Origin: Tetramitus jugosus
Taxonomy: Eukaryota > Heterolobosea > Eutetramitea > Acrasida > Vahlkampfiidae
Direction: 5' to 3'
Length of the DNA: 64,000 nucleotides
Assembly (NCBI GenBank): GCA_937625935.1
Contig: OW569360.1
Location: 372,001-436,000 of the forward strand
Translations under genes and position numbers: made by a program
Shown here: positions 7,489 through 17,795 of the stretch, piece by piece
Layout of the letters: each line of letters starts with the position of its first letter
Numbering within the stretch: the stretch's first letter is position 1
Notes under the pieces: model-generated
Database searches by the model: none
What the model was told of the DNA's origin: nothing
The model's input: only the letters and a program-made list of their open reading frames with translations

Positions 7489-10374
7489 ATGGCCAAACCC
7501 ACCACAAACAAAAAGACTGTGATTGGTCCAGCAAAGAAACCCACAACCACCACAACAACAGTCACATCGAAAGCAAAACAATCAACAACTTTACGAAAAA
7601 AACAAGAAGAAGAACAAAATCTCTCTGACGAAGAAGAACAAATCATTACATCGACGTCGAAAAATCAAATTTTTGAAAACAATGAAAGTGATAATGATAG
7701 CAGTGATGATGATGATGATGAAGAAATGAATCAAGATGATGAAGACGCTCTCATGCAACAAATTTTTACAAAATTATCAAATAATAGCAACAATAGTGAT
7801 GATGAAGATGATGAAGAAATTACAAGTGATGAAGAAGAAGATGAATCATCGACACTCTTGAATCATGAAGAAGAAGATGATGAAAAAATGAGTGCAAGTG
7901 ACGATGAAGATGATGATGAAGATGACAATGGAATGATTGAATTGTCCGATTTGATTGAATCGATTGAACCTGGGAAGAATCAAGTCGATGGCAACAAGGT
8001 CTCAAAAAAGGATACTGAAGTGTCTGGTAAGAGATTGGCTTCACTGACTCAAAATTTGAGTCAATTGCAAAAAATTGCACGTGAAAAGAAGAAGGGTGAT
8101 ATTTATTACAGTGTTGATCAAGTGGACCTGGAGTTGGAGGAGAGAAGAAGTGCCTATGACATTTTGGATGAAAAAATGGTCAAGTGGACCAATGTAGTAG
8201 AGCATGTTCAGAACTCTAGAATTGTTCCGTTGCAGTACAAGGAGGGCCGATTGGAGAGAAGAAAGGGTATAGTGACATCGAAGCCAGAATCATCCTCCAA
8301 TGATGATTTCTCAGCCAATATGGAAAAGGTGTTGAATCATAAGAAGCCTTCGAACAATAGCGAGGAAAACAAGGAGATTCCACTGTATGACTTGGACGAG
8401 AATGCTACACCAGGATTCAAAACATTGGCTCAACAGTATGAAAAATTGGATAAGGCAGAATTGGTCAAGAAACATCAAGAAATTGCACAAAAGAGAAAGC
8501 TAATGTCCATTCAAAAGGCAAAGGATGCGCGATTGAAGAAGATTAAGAGTAAGACCTTCCGTAAGATTGCAAACAGAGAGAAGAGGAAGAATGAAGCACC
8601 TGAACAGGAACTCACAGAAGAAGAGTTGATGAAGTTGGATCCTGAAGAAGCACGTGCCAGAATTCTCGAAAAAGAAAAGAAGTACATTCAGGAGAGACTT
8701 ACACTGAGACACAAGAACTCATCCAAATGGGTCAAGAGAGCAATGAAGAACTCGCAACACAATCAATCCCTCAGAGATGCAGTCAATGACCAGTTGAGAA
8801 AGGGAACTGAGTTGCTAAAGAAGCAAACTACTGTCGATTACAATAGTGATGATGAGGATGTTTTGGTGGAACAAATGTTGTCTGAGGATGGAAGCTCAGG
8901 TGCATTGAGACAATTGAGAGATGAAGTAACAAATGCTCCCGAGATGGAAAAGGGTCTCTTTGCCATGAAATTCATGAAACGTGCAAGAGAAAAGAGACAA
9001 CAAGAACACTTGCAATTGATTAACGAAATTGAGAGAGATGTTCATCGTGCAAAGCAATTCATGGGTGTCAAAGTCGATGACGATAGCGAAATGAATGATG
9101 AAGATGAGAACATGGCTTTGTTGAATGATTCTCGCGAACCAGAAGGCAGAAGAAAGTTTACTGGTCAACCAAAGAATTCTCATGTCGAAGAAGAAGAGAC
9201 TGAACCAAAGGAACAGATTCAATTCTCCTCCGCACTCCAAGTGCAAAAGTCACACAAGGTCATCTCATCCGAGCCACAAGTGCTCAAAGATAACAGTGCA
9301 CCTGCAAGCCTCAAAGTAGAGTCATCTTCCAAATCAGAGAGCGCTGTGTCGGTGAACAGTACTCCAATTCCAAAGGATGCTCAATTTGCATCTTCGTCGT
9401 CCAACACTGAAACCAAGAAGAGAACTGTTGTCGTAACATCTGTGTCACAAAAGAAGAGAAGGAGAGCTCCGGTTGCTGTTGATAACGCTGCTAATCCATG
9501 GTTGAATGTTGAGAAGGAGAAGGAGAGTAGACAAACAAAGAAACAAAAGACTGATCGCGAAGCCAAAGAATCCAAGGTTAAGATCAAGACGGATGAGAAA
9601 TCTCTTGGTCTCGGCACAAAGGACAAGAAGTCAAAGAAGGAAAAGTCCAAATCTGCAGAAGAGGTCAACTTTGAGAAGAGTGTCAAGTTGCAAGCCTTTG
9701 CTGGTGATGACTTGAGACTTGAATTCGATGAGGAGAAACAAAAGACCTTGCAAGACGAAATCAACATGCCAAACTTGGCTGGTACCATACTGCCTGGTTG
9801 GGACAGCTGGGTTGGCGGTGACATTGACTGGCAAGACCAAGTGGCAGAAAATCAACGAAGAGCTGATGAAGCCAAGAAGAAGATTATGGACCTCAAACAA
9901 AAAGAGAGAGCGGACAACAAGCTCGGTCATGTTATCATTCGAGCCAGTGCCAAGGTGCCAGACAAGTACATCAACAAATCTCTTCCACCAAGTGAAATCC
10001 CTGCCAAGATTCACGATAATCTCAGAGCTCATCCTCTCGGTTCTGAATGGAACAGTTTGACCAGCTTTGTTGATAGCGTGAAGCCTAGAGTTCCACTCCG
10101 GAGAGGTACCATTATTGCTCCACTCGACTACAATACTGCCAAGGCATCCATGAAGTGGAGACAGGTGCAAGAAGACCAAAAACTCAACGGTGGTAGAACT
10201 GCTGATTTGGCAGCCAAGGTCGACGACAAGTTGGAGAATGGAGACAATATTCAAAAATCAAGCTTTGCTCAGCGAAAAGAAGAAAGAATCGCTTTCAGAG
10301 AGAAGGTTGATCAAGAGAAGCAAAAAGACATCAAACATAGCTTTGAAAGAAAGATGAAGTACGAAGAAATGTAA
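7489..10374 (+). CDS. UTP14: UTP14, small-subunit processome protein
   Basis: About 961 residues from the ATG at 7489 (MAKPTTNKK), which follows an A/C-rich leader; an in-frame ATG at 7411 would add 26 low-complexity residues. The first third is D/E/S/N-rich. Utp14 family signatures include DLIESIE, the charged helical middle (KMVKWTNVVEHVQNS, TLRHKNSSKWVK), NPWLNVE, and the C-terminal WDSWVGGDI, KVIIRASAK-like KVPDKYINKSLP, HPLGSEWN and TSFVDSVKPRV. Utp14 binds and activates the DHR1/Dhr1 helicase that releases U3 snoRNA from pre-18S rRNA in the nucleolus. The size is close to other eukaryotic forms. No intron. Confidence 0.92.
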   Translation: MAKPTTNKKTVIGPAKKPTTTTTTVTSKAKQSTTLRKKQEEEQNLSDEEEQIITSTSKNQIFENNESDNDSSDDDDDEEMNQDDEDALMQQIFTKLSNNSNNSDDEDDEEITSDEEEDESSTLLNHEEEDDEKMSASDDEDDDEDDNGMIELSDLIESIEPGKNQVDGNKVSKKDTEVSGKRLASLTQNLSQLQKIAREKKKGDIYYSVDQVDLELEERRSAYDILDEKMVKWTNVVEHVQNSRIVPLQYKEGRLERRKGIVTSKPESSSNDDFSANMEKVLNHKKPSNNSEENKEIPLYDLDENATPGFKTLAQQYEKLDKAELVKKHQEIAQKRKLMSIQKAKDARLKKIKSKTFRKIANREKRKNEAPEQELTEEELMKLDPEEARARILEKEKKYIQERLTLRHKNSSKWVKRAMKNSQHNQSLRDAVNDQLRKGTELLKKQTTVDYNSDDEDVLVEQMLSEDGSSGALRQLRDEVTNAPEMEKGLFAMKFMKRAREKRQQEHLQLINEIERDVHRAKQFMGVKVDDDSEMNDEDENMALLNDSREPEGRRKFTGQPKNSHVEEEETEPKEQIQFSSALQVQKSHKVISSEPQVLKDNSAPASLKVESSSKSESAVSVNSTPIPKDAQFASSSSNTETKKRTVVVTSVSQKKRRRAPVAVDNAANPWLNVEKEKESRQTKKQKTDREAKESKVKIKTDEKSLGLGTKDKKSKKEKSKSAEEVNFEKSVKLQAFAGDDLRLEFDEEKQKTLQDEINMPNLAGTILPGWDSWVGGDIDWQDQVAENQRRADEAKKKIMDLKQKERADNKLGHVIIRASAKVPDKYINKSLPPSEIPAKIHDNLRAHPLGSEWNSLTSFVDSVKPRVPLRRGTIIAPLDYNTAKASMKWRQVQEDQKLNGGRTADLAAKVDDKLENGDNIQKSSFAQRKEERIAFREKVDQEKQKDIKHSFERKMKYEEM

Positions 10375-10501
10375 CATTGGACAACAACAAAAACAACCAA
10401 AACGATCCAAATACAATGCTCTCATCCTCTTTTTTTGTCGTTGTTTTATTTTCATGAAGGTTCAATCGCAAAAACGTGGGAAAAAACACAACACAACACA
10501 A

Positions 10502-11283
10502 ATGCATCGCTGTCTCACCTCTCAAGCAAGATGCCACTTGTTGACATCGTCACGCTCTCTGATTCAAGCAAGAACCATCATTCCATCCACATTCACAATC
10601 TCTAATAATTCATCATTGCAAGTTGACACATTCACCAACAATCATCATGTGAGATCAATGGCTTGGAGCAGAAGCAAGAAACCAAAGAGTAAACAAGTCA
10701 GAGAAAAGCTTGCCGCAGATTTTCGTAAGTATTATCCGTTTTTTTTTGTGGTATCATGTTTGAGCAAACACACAACTCACACGATGATTTTTTTTGCATT
10801 TGCTTTTTTTGTGTGTGTTGGTTCAAATGATGATTAGCAATGAGCAAGAGACTGGATCACTTTTTCATGTACAAGGAGGAAGGTCGTCTACCAACGATGC
10901 ACTTTGAGCTATACAAGGAATTCTTGTTCTATTGCGTCATGGAGGCCATTGCTGATCCACAGTCATGCGACAAGGCATTTGAGATTGCAAGAGCAGCCGA
11001 ACAGTTGGCAGGACACAAGTTGGACATTGAAGCTTACACATACTTGATCCAAGTTTGTGCTTTGAACAGAAAGATTGATGATGTGGAGAGCTTGTGGAAG
11101 GAAATGGACGAGAAGCAAGTCGCAAAGGACAATCAACAAGTTTATGGCGCTATTTTGCGTGCTTTTTGCTTGGTTGATAACGAAGCAAGATGCAAGGAAT
11201 TGTTTGCTGAGATGCTACAGAAGGGATTGATGCCAAAGTTTGTGACCTTTGAGCGTATTTACAGAAACTTGAAATACCTCTAA
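10502..11283 (+). CDS. small pentatricopeptide-like mitochondrial protein (1 intron)
   Basis: Exons 10502-10724 and 10838-11283; the 113-bp intron has GTAAGT and TTAG ends and phase 1. The product has 222 residues. The first about 55 are Arg/Ser/Thr-rich and lack acids (MHRCLTSQARCHLL, RSLIQAR), a mitochondrial presequence. The second exon has helical repeats of PPR type: AYTYLIQVCALNRKIDDVESLWKEM and QVYGAILRAFCLVDNEARCKELFAEMLQKGLMP are two PPR-length units preceded by a degenerate one. PPR proteins bind organellar RNA. With about three repeats this is short; it could instead be a structural PPR-like mitoribosome protein. An earlier in-frame ATG at 10454 is possible. Confidence 0.75.
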
Positions 11284-11342
11284 TCTCTCTCAAACCGAAC
11301 AACAACAAAAAACAACATGCAATAAAATTTCAATTACAATTT

Positions 11343-11525
11343 ATGTCAAACCAATTTGAAGGAGTATTCTACTTCTTGAACGTTGAAGGCTACTTTCTCA
11401 AAATAGAATTGGCTTCCCATAAAGCCTACAACGACACGACAATGTTTTCGTCTTCCAACATCCGGTGGATTTTGCGCGCCATTCAAAAACAGCGAAAAGT
11501 TGTTGAAATCGGAAATCCACGATAA
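11343..11525 (+). CDS. small ORF of 60 codons, doubtful
   Basis: Lies in the 359-bp gap between the PPR-like gene and CRM1, just after an AATAAA at 11321. The product is hydrophobic and aromatic-rich at first, then basic (RWILRAIQKQRK). No family recognised. It could be real or chance; no overlapping gene on the other strand explains the open frame. The rest of the gap (11526-11642) is A-rich leader of CRM1. Confidence 0.25.
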   Translation: MSNQFEGVFYFLNVEGYFLKIELASHKAYNDTTMFSSSNIRWILRAIQKQRKVVEIGNPR

Positions 11526-11642
11526 AAAAAAGCAAAAAATAAATCAAGGAAAAACTAACTCACTGCCTCATACTCGTACGAAACAAGTAAGGTAAACCAA
11601 CCACTCATTCTTTTTTTTAACAACAGGTAACAAACAGCAACT

Positions 11643-14600
11643 ATGGAGAAAATCCTAGATTTTACACAACCGTACAATGTAGCTCTCTTTGATCAGGTCG
11701 TGGCTGCTGCGTTTGGTGGCTCACCACAAGAGGTTCGTAATTTATCAACCTACCTTACTCTTGAAAACAACAATTCGCATACTCACACATTGACTCTTTC
11801 TCTCTCACATCATCACCATTATCATCATCGTCACATACACATACACATGTACAGATTCAAACAGGTCAAAAAGTTTTGGCTGCATTCAAACAAAATCCAA
11901 ACGCATGGCACGTTTCCAAAGCAATTTTGGAGCAGAGCAGGAATCCACAGGCAAAGTACCTTGCCCTTCAAGTATTGGAGGATGTCATTTTGTACAAGTG
12001 GAAAATTTTATCAGCAGAAGATCGTGAAGGAATGAAAAATTTCATTATTGTGACTGTTGTCAACTCGTGCAAGGACGAGCGACAAATGCAAGCTGACAGG
12101 CTCTGTATCAACAAGTTGAACGAAGTTTTGGTTCAAATTGTGAAGCAAGAGTGGCCACAAAATTGGAAGAATTTTATTCCTGAAATTGTCAGTTCATCCA
12201 AGCTCTCTGAATTGTTGTGCCGTAACAACATGAAGATCTTGAAGCTATTGAGGTATGGATTGGGATTTGATGATGAATTTTTTCAGTTGGCAAGTATTGT
12301 GAATGAATATGATTGTTCTGACACCTCTTTTTTTGTATCAATGTGTGCGTGTGACGCTCAACAAAAAAATGACTCGTTGAATGATCCCGCGGGTACGTTT
12401 CAATAGTGAGGAAGTATTTGATTTTTCAGGTGGTAAGATGACTCAAGACAAAATCATTGAGAAGAAGACGGGATTGAAGGATGAGTTTGCACAAATTTAT
12501 GAATTATGTGATTTTGTGCTAAAGAACGCATCGAACAGTGGGTTGATCTCCTCTACATTGCAAACATTGCAGAGCTTTATTCATTGGATCTCTCCACAGT
12601 ACATTTTTGAAACACAAATGTTGGAGGCTTTGATCATGAAGGTAATTTACAGATTTATACATATTTTCACTTGTGAGTGGTGATGGTCGCTAATATTCTA
12701 TCGTTTTATATCTATTAGTTTTTGCCAGTGGAACAATTTAGAAACGATGTGATTAGATGTTTGACCGAAATTGCTAGCTTAACGAATCATGGCTACAACA
12801 ATCATCTTGCCCTTCTCTTTAAAACTGTCATGACCAAAATTGTTGACATTATACCGCCAAATACTGATATTCCAAGAGCACACAGAGACGGAAATGAAAA
12901 CACTGAACAATTTATCTCTGCTCTTGGTTTGTTTTTAACAACATTCTTCAAGAATCATTTGCCACTTGTTGAGAATGATGCTTTGAAGGGTTATTTGATT
13001 CAAGCTCACTTTTATCTGGTTTCAATCAGTGAAGTTGATGATAAGGAATTGTTTAAAACATGTCTGGAATATTGGGATTATTTGGCTCAAAGTTTATATT
13101 TTTCTGAGAAGAAGGAAAAGGAGCAGCAAGGTGCACAACACAGTAGCTTGATGTTGGGTTATGAAAATATGCCAACTCAGAGACAAGCTCCATATGCTGA
13201 AGTATTGTCCAGATTAAGAACTGTTTTGATTTCAAAGATGGCCAAACCAGAAGAGGTGATCATTGTTGAGGATGAAAATGGTCAGGTGATCAAAGAGTAC
13301 ATGAAAGATGTCGACTCTATTGCTTTGTACAAAAACATGAAGGAGACATTGATTTATTTGACTCATTTGAACGCTGGTGACACTGAACGAATCATGTTGC
13401 GCAAGTTGCAAGATCAAATGAACCAATACGGATTCAACCGTAATAATTTGAATACTTTGTGTTGGGCAATTGGATCTATCAGTGGTGCAATGGACGTCAG
13501 AGATGAGAAGCGTTTCCTTGTGTCTGTTATCAAGGATTTATTGAACTTGTGTGAAAATGCAAAGGGCAAGGAAAATAAGGCTGTCGTTGCTAGTAACATC
13601 ATGTATGTTGTTGGTCAATACCCTAGATTTTTGCTCGAGCATTGGAAGTTCTTGAAGACCGTTGTGAACAAGTTGTTCGAGTTCATGCATGAGTCATTCC
13701 CTGGTGTTCAAGAGATGGCTTGTGAAACCTTTGTTAAGCTTGCAAAGAAGTGTCGCAGAAAGTTTGTGACGACTCAAGCTGCTGAAGCTAGACCATTCGT
13801 CGAGGATATTTTGCAAGACTTGCTTGGCATCATCAGCGATTTGGAGCCATCTCATGTTCAAGTATTTTATGAAGCAATTGGTCACATGATCCAATCCGCA
13901 GATCCTCAATACCAAGAACCTCTGATTGCAAAGTTGATGACAATGCCTAATGCCAGATGGTCAACAATCATGACTGAAGCAATGAAGAATGCACAGTCCT
14001 TAACCAATAACGAGGTAGTTAGAGATCTTGTTAACTTGTTGAAGACCAATGTTTGCACCGCCAAGTCTGTTGGATCCAGTTTCATCTCTCAAATAAGCCG
14101 CATCTTCAGAGAAATGTTGGAGGTCTATAAGTTGTACAGCACCATCATCACTGAGGAAATTAAGAGAGTTGGTCCTATTGTTACTCAGCACGCAAATGTT
14201 AAGATGATGAGAGCTGTGAAGAAAGAGGTGTTGAAACTTGTGGAGACATTTATTGTCAGTGCTAAGAATACTCAAGTTGTTGCCCAAAGTTTCATTCCAC
14301 CACTTCTAGAAGCAACTCTCGGAGATTATCATATGAGTGTGAACGAGGCCAAAGACCCTGGTGTATTGTCTCTGCTCTCTGTTGCTATCAATAAGCTCAA
14401 GGAGGAAATGTTGCCTTATCTGCCAAGGATTGTAGAGAGTGTGCTTGAGTGTACGCTGCCTCTGATCACAAAGAACTTTGAAGACTTCCCAGAACACAGA
14501 GTGAACTTGTTCAACTTGTTGCGCGCAATTAACAAGCACTGCTTCCAATCCTTCTTCCAAATTTCATCTGGAGTGTTCAAGCTAATTATTGACTCTGTTC

Positions 14601-15166
14601 TATGGGCTGTCAAGCATCAACATACTCACATATTTGAAACTGGATTGAATATTTTGCTCGAAATGTTGACGAACGTGAGTCGAATTTCTGATGTGAATGC
14701 TCAATCAAGCTTCTATAGAAGTTTCTTCCTATCGATTTTACATGACGTATTCTATGTGCTGACTGACACCATGCACAAGTCCGCATTTGATATTGAAGCA
14801 GCCATTCTATTCCATCTTTTCGGCATACTGCAGACAGGAAAAGTATCTGTGCCTGTGTATGACACGACCGGAATGCAATCACTGCCATCGAATCAGGATT
14901 TCATTAAGAATGATTTGGCAAATATGCTACCAAAAACCTTCCCTAACCTGACTCCACAACAAGTGTACAACTTTATAACTGCACTTTTTGAGTCATCCAA
15001 CAACGAGGAGCAATTCAAGGTTCGATTGAGAGATTTCCTCGTTCAAATGAAGGAGTACAGCGAATATTTTTTGCAGGCCGAACTAGAGAAGAGAAAACAG
15101 GCTGAAGAGCGAACAAAGCGAGAGTCTGTTCCTGGTCTGGCAGATGCCCAAGATTCCGCAGAGTAA
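11643..15166 (+). CDS. XPO1: exportin-1 (CRM1), nuclear export receptor (3 introns)
   Basis: Exons 11643-11732, 11855-12252, 12407-12641, 12719-15166; 1,056 residues, close to the family's about 1,070. The whole length aligns by eye with CRM1: NNMKILKLLSEEVFDFS across intron 2, the CRIME importin-beta-like N-terminus, AIGSISGAM, NIMYVVGQYPRFL, KTVVNKLFEFMHE, and C-terminal FRDFLVQ-type HEAT repeats. CRM1 carries leucine-rich NES cargo and pre-ribosomal subunits out of the nucleus with Ran-GTP. A cysteine at about residue 519 (LLNLCENAKGK) stands where human Cys528, the leptomycin B target, sits. Intron 1 is written with a GTTCGT donor; an alternative (11737-11864, GTAATT..ACAG) also keeps frame but gives a protein two residues shorter than the family length there. 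Confidence 0.93.
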
Positions 15167-15205
15167 GTTCACAAGAGTAATATAACTGAGCTCAGCCAAA
15201 TAAAA

Positions 15206-15714
15206 CCCTTTTTTTCAAAGTCCTCTCTATGCGCATGTGAATAGAAACACCGCTTTATTGCCTTACAATTTGTCCACCATGTAGACTGTATTAACTCTCT
15301 CGCATAGCATTTAGATCTCAACTTCTCAAAAGCTGCACCAATGAATGTTCCAATATAGAGAGGTCTACCTTTCTCATACTGATATTCTTTGTTCACATCA
15401 AGACTTTCTTGGAATGTTTACGCTGGTGTCAGATTATTGTACAAACCTGGTAGGCTCTACCAATGAATGTTATCACTGTACCATTATTTACATTCAGAAG
15501 CGCGGTTTAACACCAAGTACTTTATCAATTCCAGCACCTGGGATAGCTTCATTGGCTTTACCTTGTTCGTCTAACCATGCTGTTCTTGCTTCAGATATTA
15601 ACATACCTCCAGATGAAAAACGAAGATAGATTTTGCTCCATGTACAATTAAGCTCCAAACATAATCTTCATGGTCTTGTGCCTTAACAGGATCATACCAT
15701 ACGTAAATGAAGAA
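15206..15714 (-). pseudogene. decayed glycosidase-like gene (GH42/beta-galactosidase-like)
   Basis: Three minus-strand pieces in different frames read like one enzyme C-terminal half: about 15714-15604 (YVWYDPVKAQ, WSLIVHGAKSIFVF), about 15636-15494 (SSGGMLISEARTAWLDEQG), and about 15432-15206 (EKGRPLYIGTFIGAAFEK). The blocks recall the W-x-x-x-HGA-x-x-F-F and GKGR-x-x-YIGT motifs of GH42-type beta-galactosidases. Stops and frameshifts separate them, and no start or stop arrangement gives a working gene. A plus-strand ORF at 15345-15629 is the shadow of this relic. The family assignment is tentative; decay is clear. The remainder of 15167-15822 is A/T-rich flank. Confidence 0.5.
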
Positions 15715-15822
15715 TTATCATATCAATAAAACTTTCATTTTGGAACCTTCAACACTTTACATTTTTACAGACCAACAGAATCGGTTACAAACATAAATTC
15801 AACAATTAAAGAGGAAATATTT

Positions 15823-16668
15823 ATGGTGATGGTGGAGAAGAAGCCTATCAATGAGCAAACGATTCTCAAGTGTCAGTTTGGATGTGATTTGCAATTCGTA
15901 ATTGGTATGAAGGCGCTTGATGGGACTGAGACATTCTTTGAGGACATTTTCTATGATATCACAAAGGAAGGTCTCAAACTCCTAGCTAATTTGAACATAT
16001 GGTTGAGGAAGCGAGTATTCGAGAATGGTAGTGTAGAATGGTCATTGAAGAGAGTGAATCCACAAGAAAAGGATCAAGCAGAAATTGAATATAATAACAG
16101 TACAGAAGAAACAAGAATATTGGCATCATTGAACTCACAATTTAATTGGAACTATGATTGCCTGAATGACTTGGTGGAAAAGGAATTATTTGAAACAAGA
16201 GTTCTTCCTACTTCGAGAATTTCACGGACAATGGATGAAGGATTTACTCTTGCTGTAGATTGTTCACAAGTTAAGGAAGAGCAGTATACACTAGTTGGAT
16301 CACTTTCTTTCGACATGACGAATGCATCTCAGGTTGTTATTCATCAACACTTTAGGCAGAAACTGACTGAATTTGGGGCAATTTGTAACATCCAATATCC
16401 TATTTTCAGTAAGGTCATTGAAAGCTACCGAGTATTAGAACCACAAGAGTTTGAGCATTTGTGTAGAGAAATTGTTCCACCAATTGCTACGAAAGGTAAT
16501 AGTTACAAGGTAGATATCATCAAGGAGTTTAATGTTGTGCGATACGACATTAATAAAGATAGAGAGCGCTGGTATAAGGAACTTCAGAGTTTGGACTGGG
16601 ATGTGGATGCAAACGAAGAAGGAGACGACTTGAAGTTTACCTTTGTAGAAGAGAAGTTTCTCGAGTAA
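15823..16668 (+). CDS. CYTH/triphosphatase-like protein
   Basis: 281 residues (Met at 15829 is an alternative). The pattern is that of the CYTH tunnel fold: an early K/C-containing strand, FFEDIFYDI, then NIWLRKR--ENGSVEWSLKR, and a later EEQYTLVGSLSFDM strand and FVEEKF end. In thiamine-triphosphatase and related enzymes alternating charged residues line the tunnel and bind metal-triphosphate. The N-terminal ExExK signature is poorly preserved (VEKK), so activity is uncertain. It stands alone between a decayed gene and weak ORFs. Confidence 0.5.
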   Translation: MVMVEKKPINEQTILKCQFGCDLQFVIGMKALDGTETFFEDIFYDITKEGLKLLANLNIWLRKRVFENGSVEWSLKRVNPQEKDQAEIEYNNSTEETRILASLNSQFNWNYDCLNDLVEKELFETRVLPTSRISRTMDEGFTLAVDCSQVKEEQYTLVGSLSFDMTNASQVVIHQHFRQKLTEFGAICNIQYPIFSKVIESYRVLEPQEFEHLCREIVPPIATKGNSYKVDIIKEFNVVRYDINKDRERWYKELQSLDWDVDANEEGDDLKFTFVEEKFLE

Positions 16669-16930
16669 ATGAAACTTTGGGCACTATAATATGCCACAAA
16701 CCACTGTACTTACAAGGATGCATCAACATACAAACCACTGACCGCACTAAAAGATATTCCTCAACAACTTTCAACAATGATATGTGCTTCCAATTATTGA
16801 GTGGATCCTATGTAAGGAAAACAAAACTCCCATCTTCCACTCGGGAATCCCATTTTCATTTCAAACAACAAAAGTTAACAATAATTGGAAACCTAGTTAG
16901 TATTTACTACATGTTTACAAGTTAAAAAGT

Positions 16931-17161
16931 TCAATGAGAAACAGTTCGTTTTTCGAGGGTGTTTTTCGAGCTGGTTCTACCCTTCTTCTTGCTCATCAAC
17001 CCAGATAGAGCTGCTCTTGACAATGCAGTTTCATTGTAGTTAATATTTCTTCTCGTTCTTGTTCCCTTTGCAATAATGTTCTTTGGTGAGAGGTTGCTTG
17101 GTTCCTTGAGGGAGCACTTCTTGATCATGTTTCTTCTTGAGGAGGTATTTGAGCTGGCCAT
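16931..17161 (-). CDS. small basic protein, unknown
   Basis: 76 residues, Lys/Arg/Ser/Asn-rich, no hydrophobic segment, pI clearly basic (NMIKKC, TRTRRN, SKKKGRTSSKN). An A-rich stretch precedes the ATG. Could be a small nucleic-acid-binding or ribosome-associated protein; no family recognised. It is divergent from the weak ORF at 17265. Confidence 0.35.
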   Translation of the reverse strand: MASSNTSSRRNMIKKCSLKEPSNLSPKNIIAKGTRTRRNINYNETALSRAALSGLMSKKKGRTSSKNTLEKRTVSH

Positions 17162-17264
17162 TGTGTTTTTGGATTGTATTTTGTGAGTTGGGTTTTGTTG
17201 GTTGTTTGTTACTTAAGTATGTTTTTTCTTGTCAACAACAGATTCACTTGGTCGATTGACATAA

Positions 17265-17789
17265 ATGTTCATTTTTCATTTCCAGACAATTTTGTCCTTT
17301 CCATTCTTTTGTAGATCAGGAACTTTCGCAGAGGAACTTTTTTTTGAAGCGGACACACAAACCACATTGATCTGGTGGTCTTTGTCAGACTTCTTTCGTG
17401 TTTTAATCTCCAAGCGATCGAGGTACCAATGGGGTTTGAGCACCAATCCAACTCAGATAACACACCAGTTTGAAGACCTCATAGTGCACGGTGGCAAAGC
17501 CACTGGTGGATCAGAGCTCTATTCCGAGTTTCTGATCCATTTTCTTATCAATAAAACAGAAGTTTTTCAATTCAAGACATGCTGTGTCATTGATAGGCTG
17601 GGTATTCTTTTCTCTTCTAGTTGTGTTGAGACTGCTGAAGGAGTTGATTCATTTATGGACGAAAACTCCGAAAAGGAATCGGGCAATAACTATCAATACA
17701 ATGATTCAAAATCAAAGGAGTTTGATTGTTGTTTAAAATGTGACAATTACGTGCCTGGGAATGCAATACAATCAAAACACAACAAATAA
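17265..17789 (+). CDS. unrecognised ORF of 174 codons
   Basis: Open for 525 bases with no gene on the opposite strand to explain it, which argues that it is or was coding. The first 25 residues are hydrophobic/aromatic; the middle has WWSLSDFFRVLISKR and HGGKATGGSELYSEF; the end is acidic then Cys-containing. A TTTTGTAG at about 17304-17312 could be a splice acceptor, so the true 5' end may differ. Its stop lies only 6 bases before the next gene's ATG, which is unusually tight for two independent transcripts and lowers confidence. Confidence 0.35.
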   Translation: MFIFHFQTILSFPFFCRSGTFAEELFFEADTQTTLIWWSLSDFFRVLISKRSRYQWGLSTNPTQITHQFEDLIVHGGKATGGSELYSEFLIHFLINKTEVFQFKTCCVIDRLGILFSSSCVETAEGVDSFMDENSEKESGNNYQYNDSKSKEFDCCLKCDNYVPGNAIQSKHNK

Positions 17790-17795
17790 TTGAGA

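Noticed and set aside
13721-13723. The MAC cysteine of CRM1 as the leptomycin target
   Set aside because: Counting along the alignment places the target about 57 residues earlier, in LLNLCEN.
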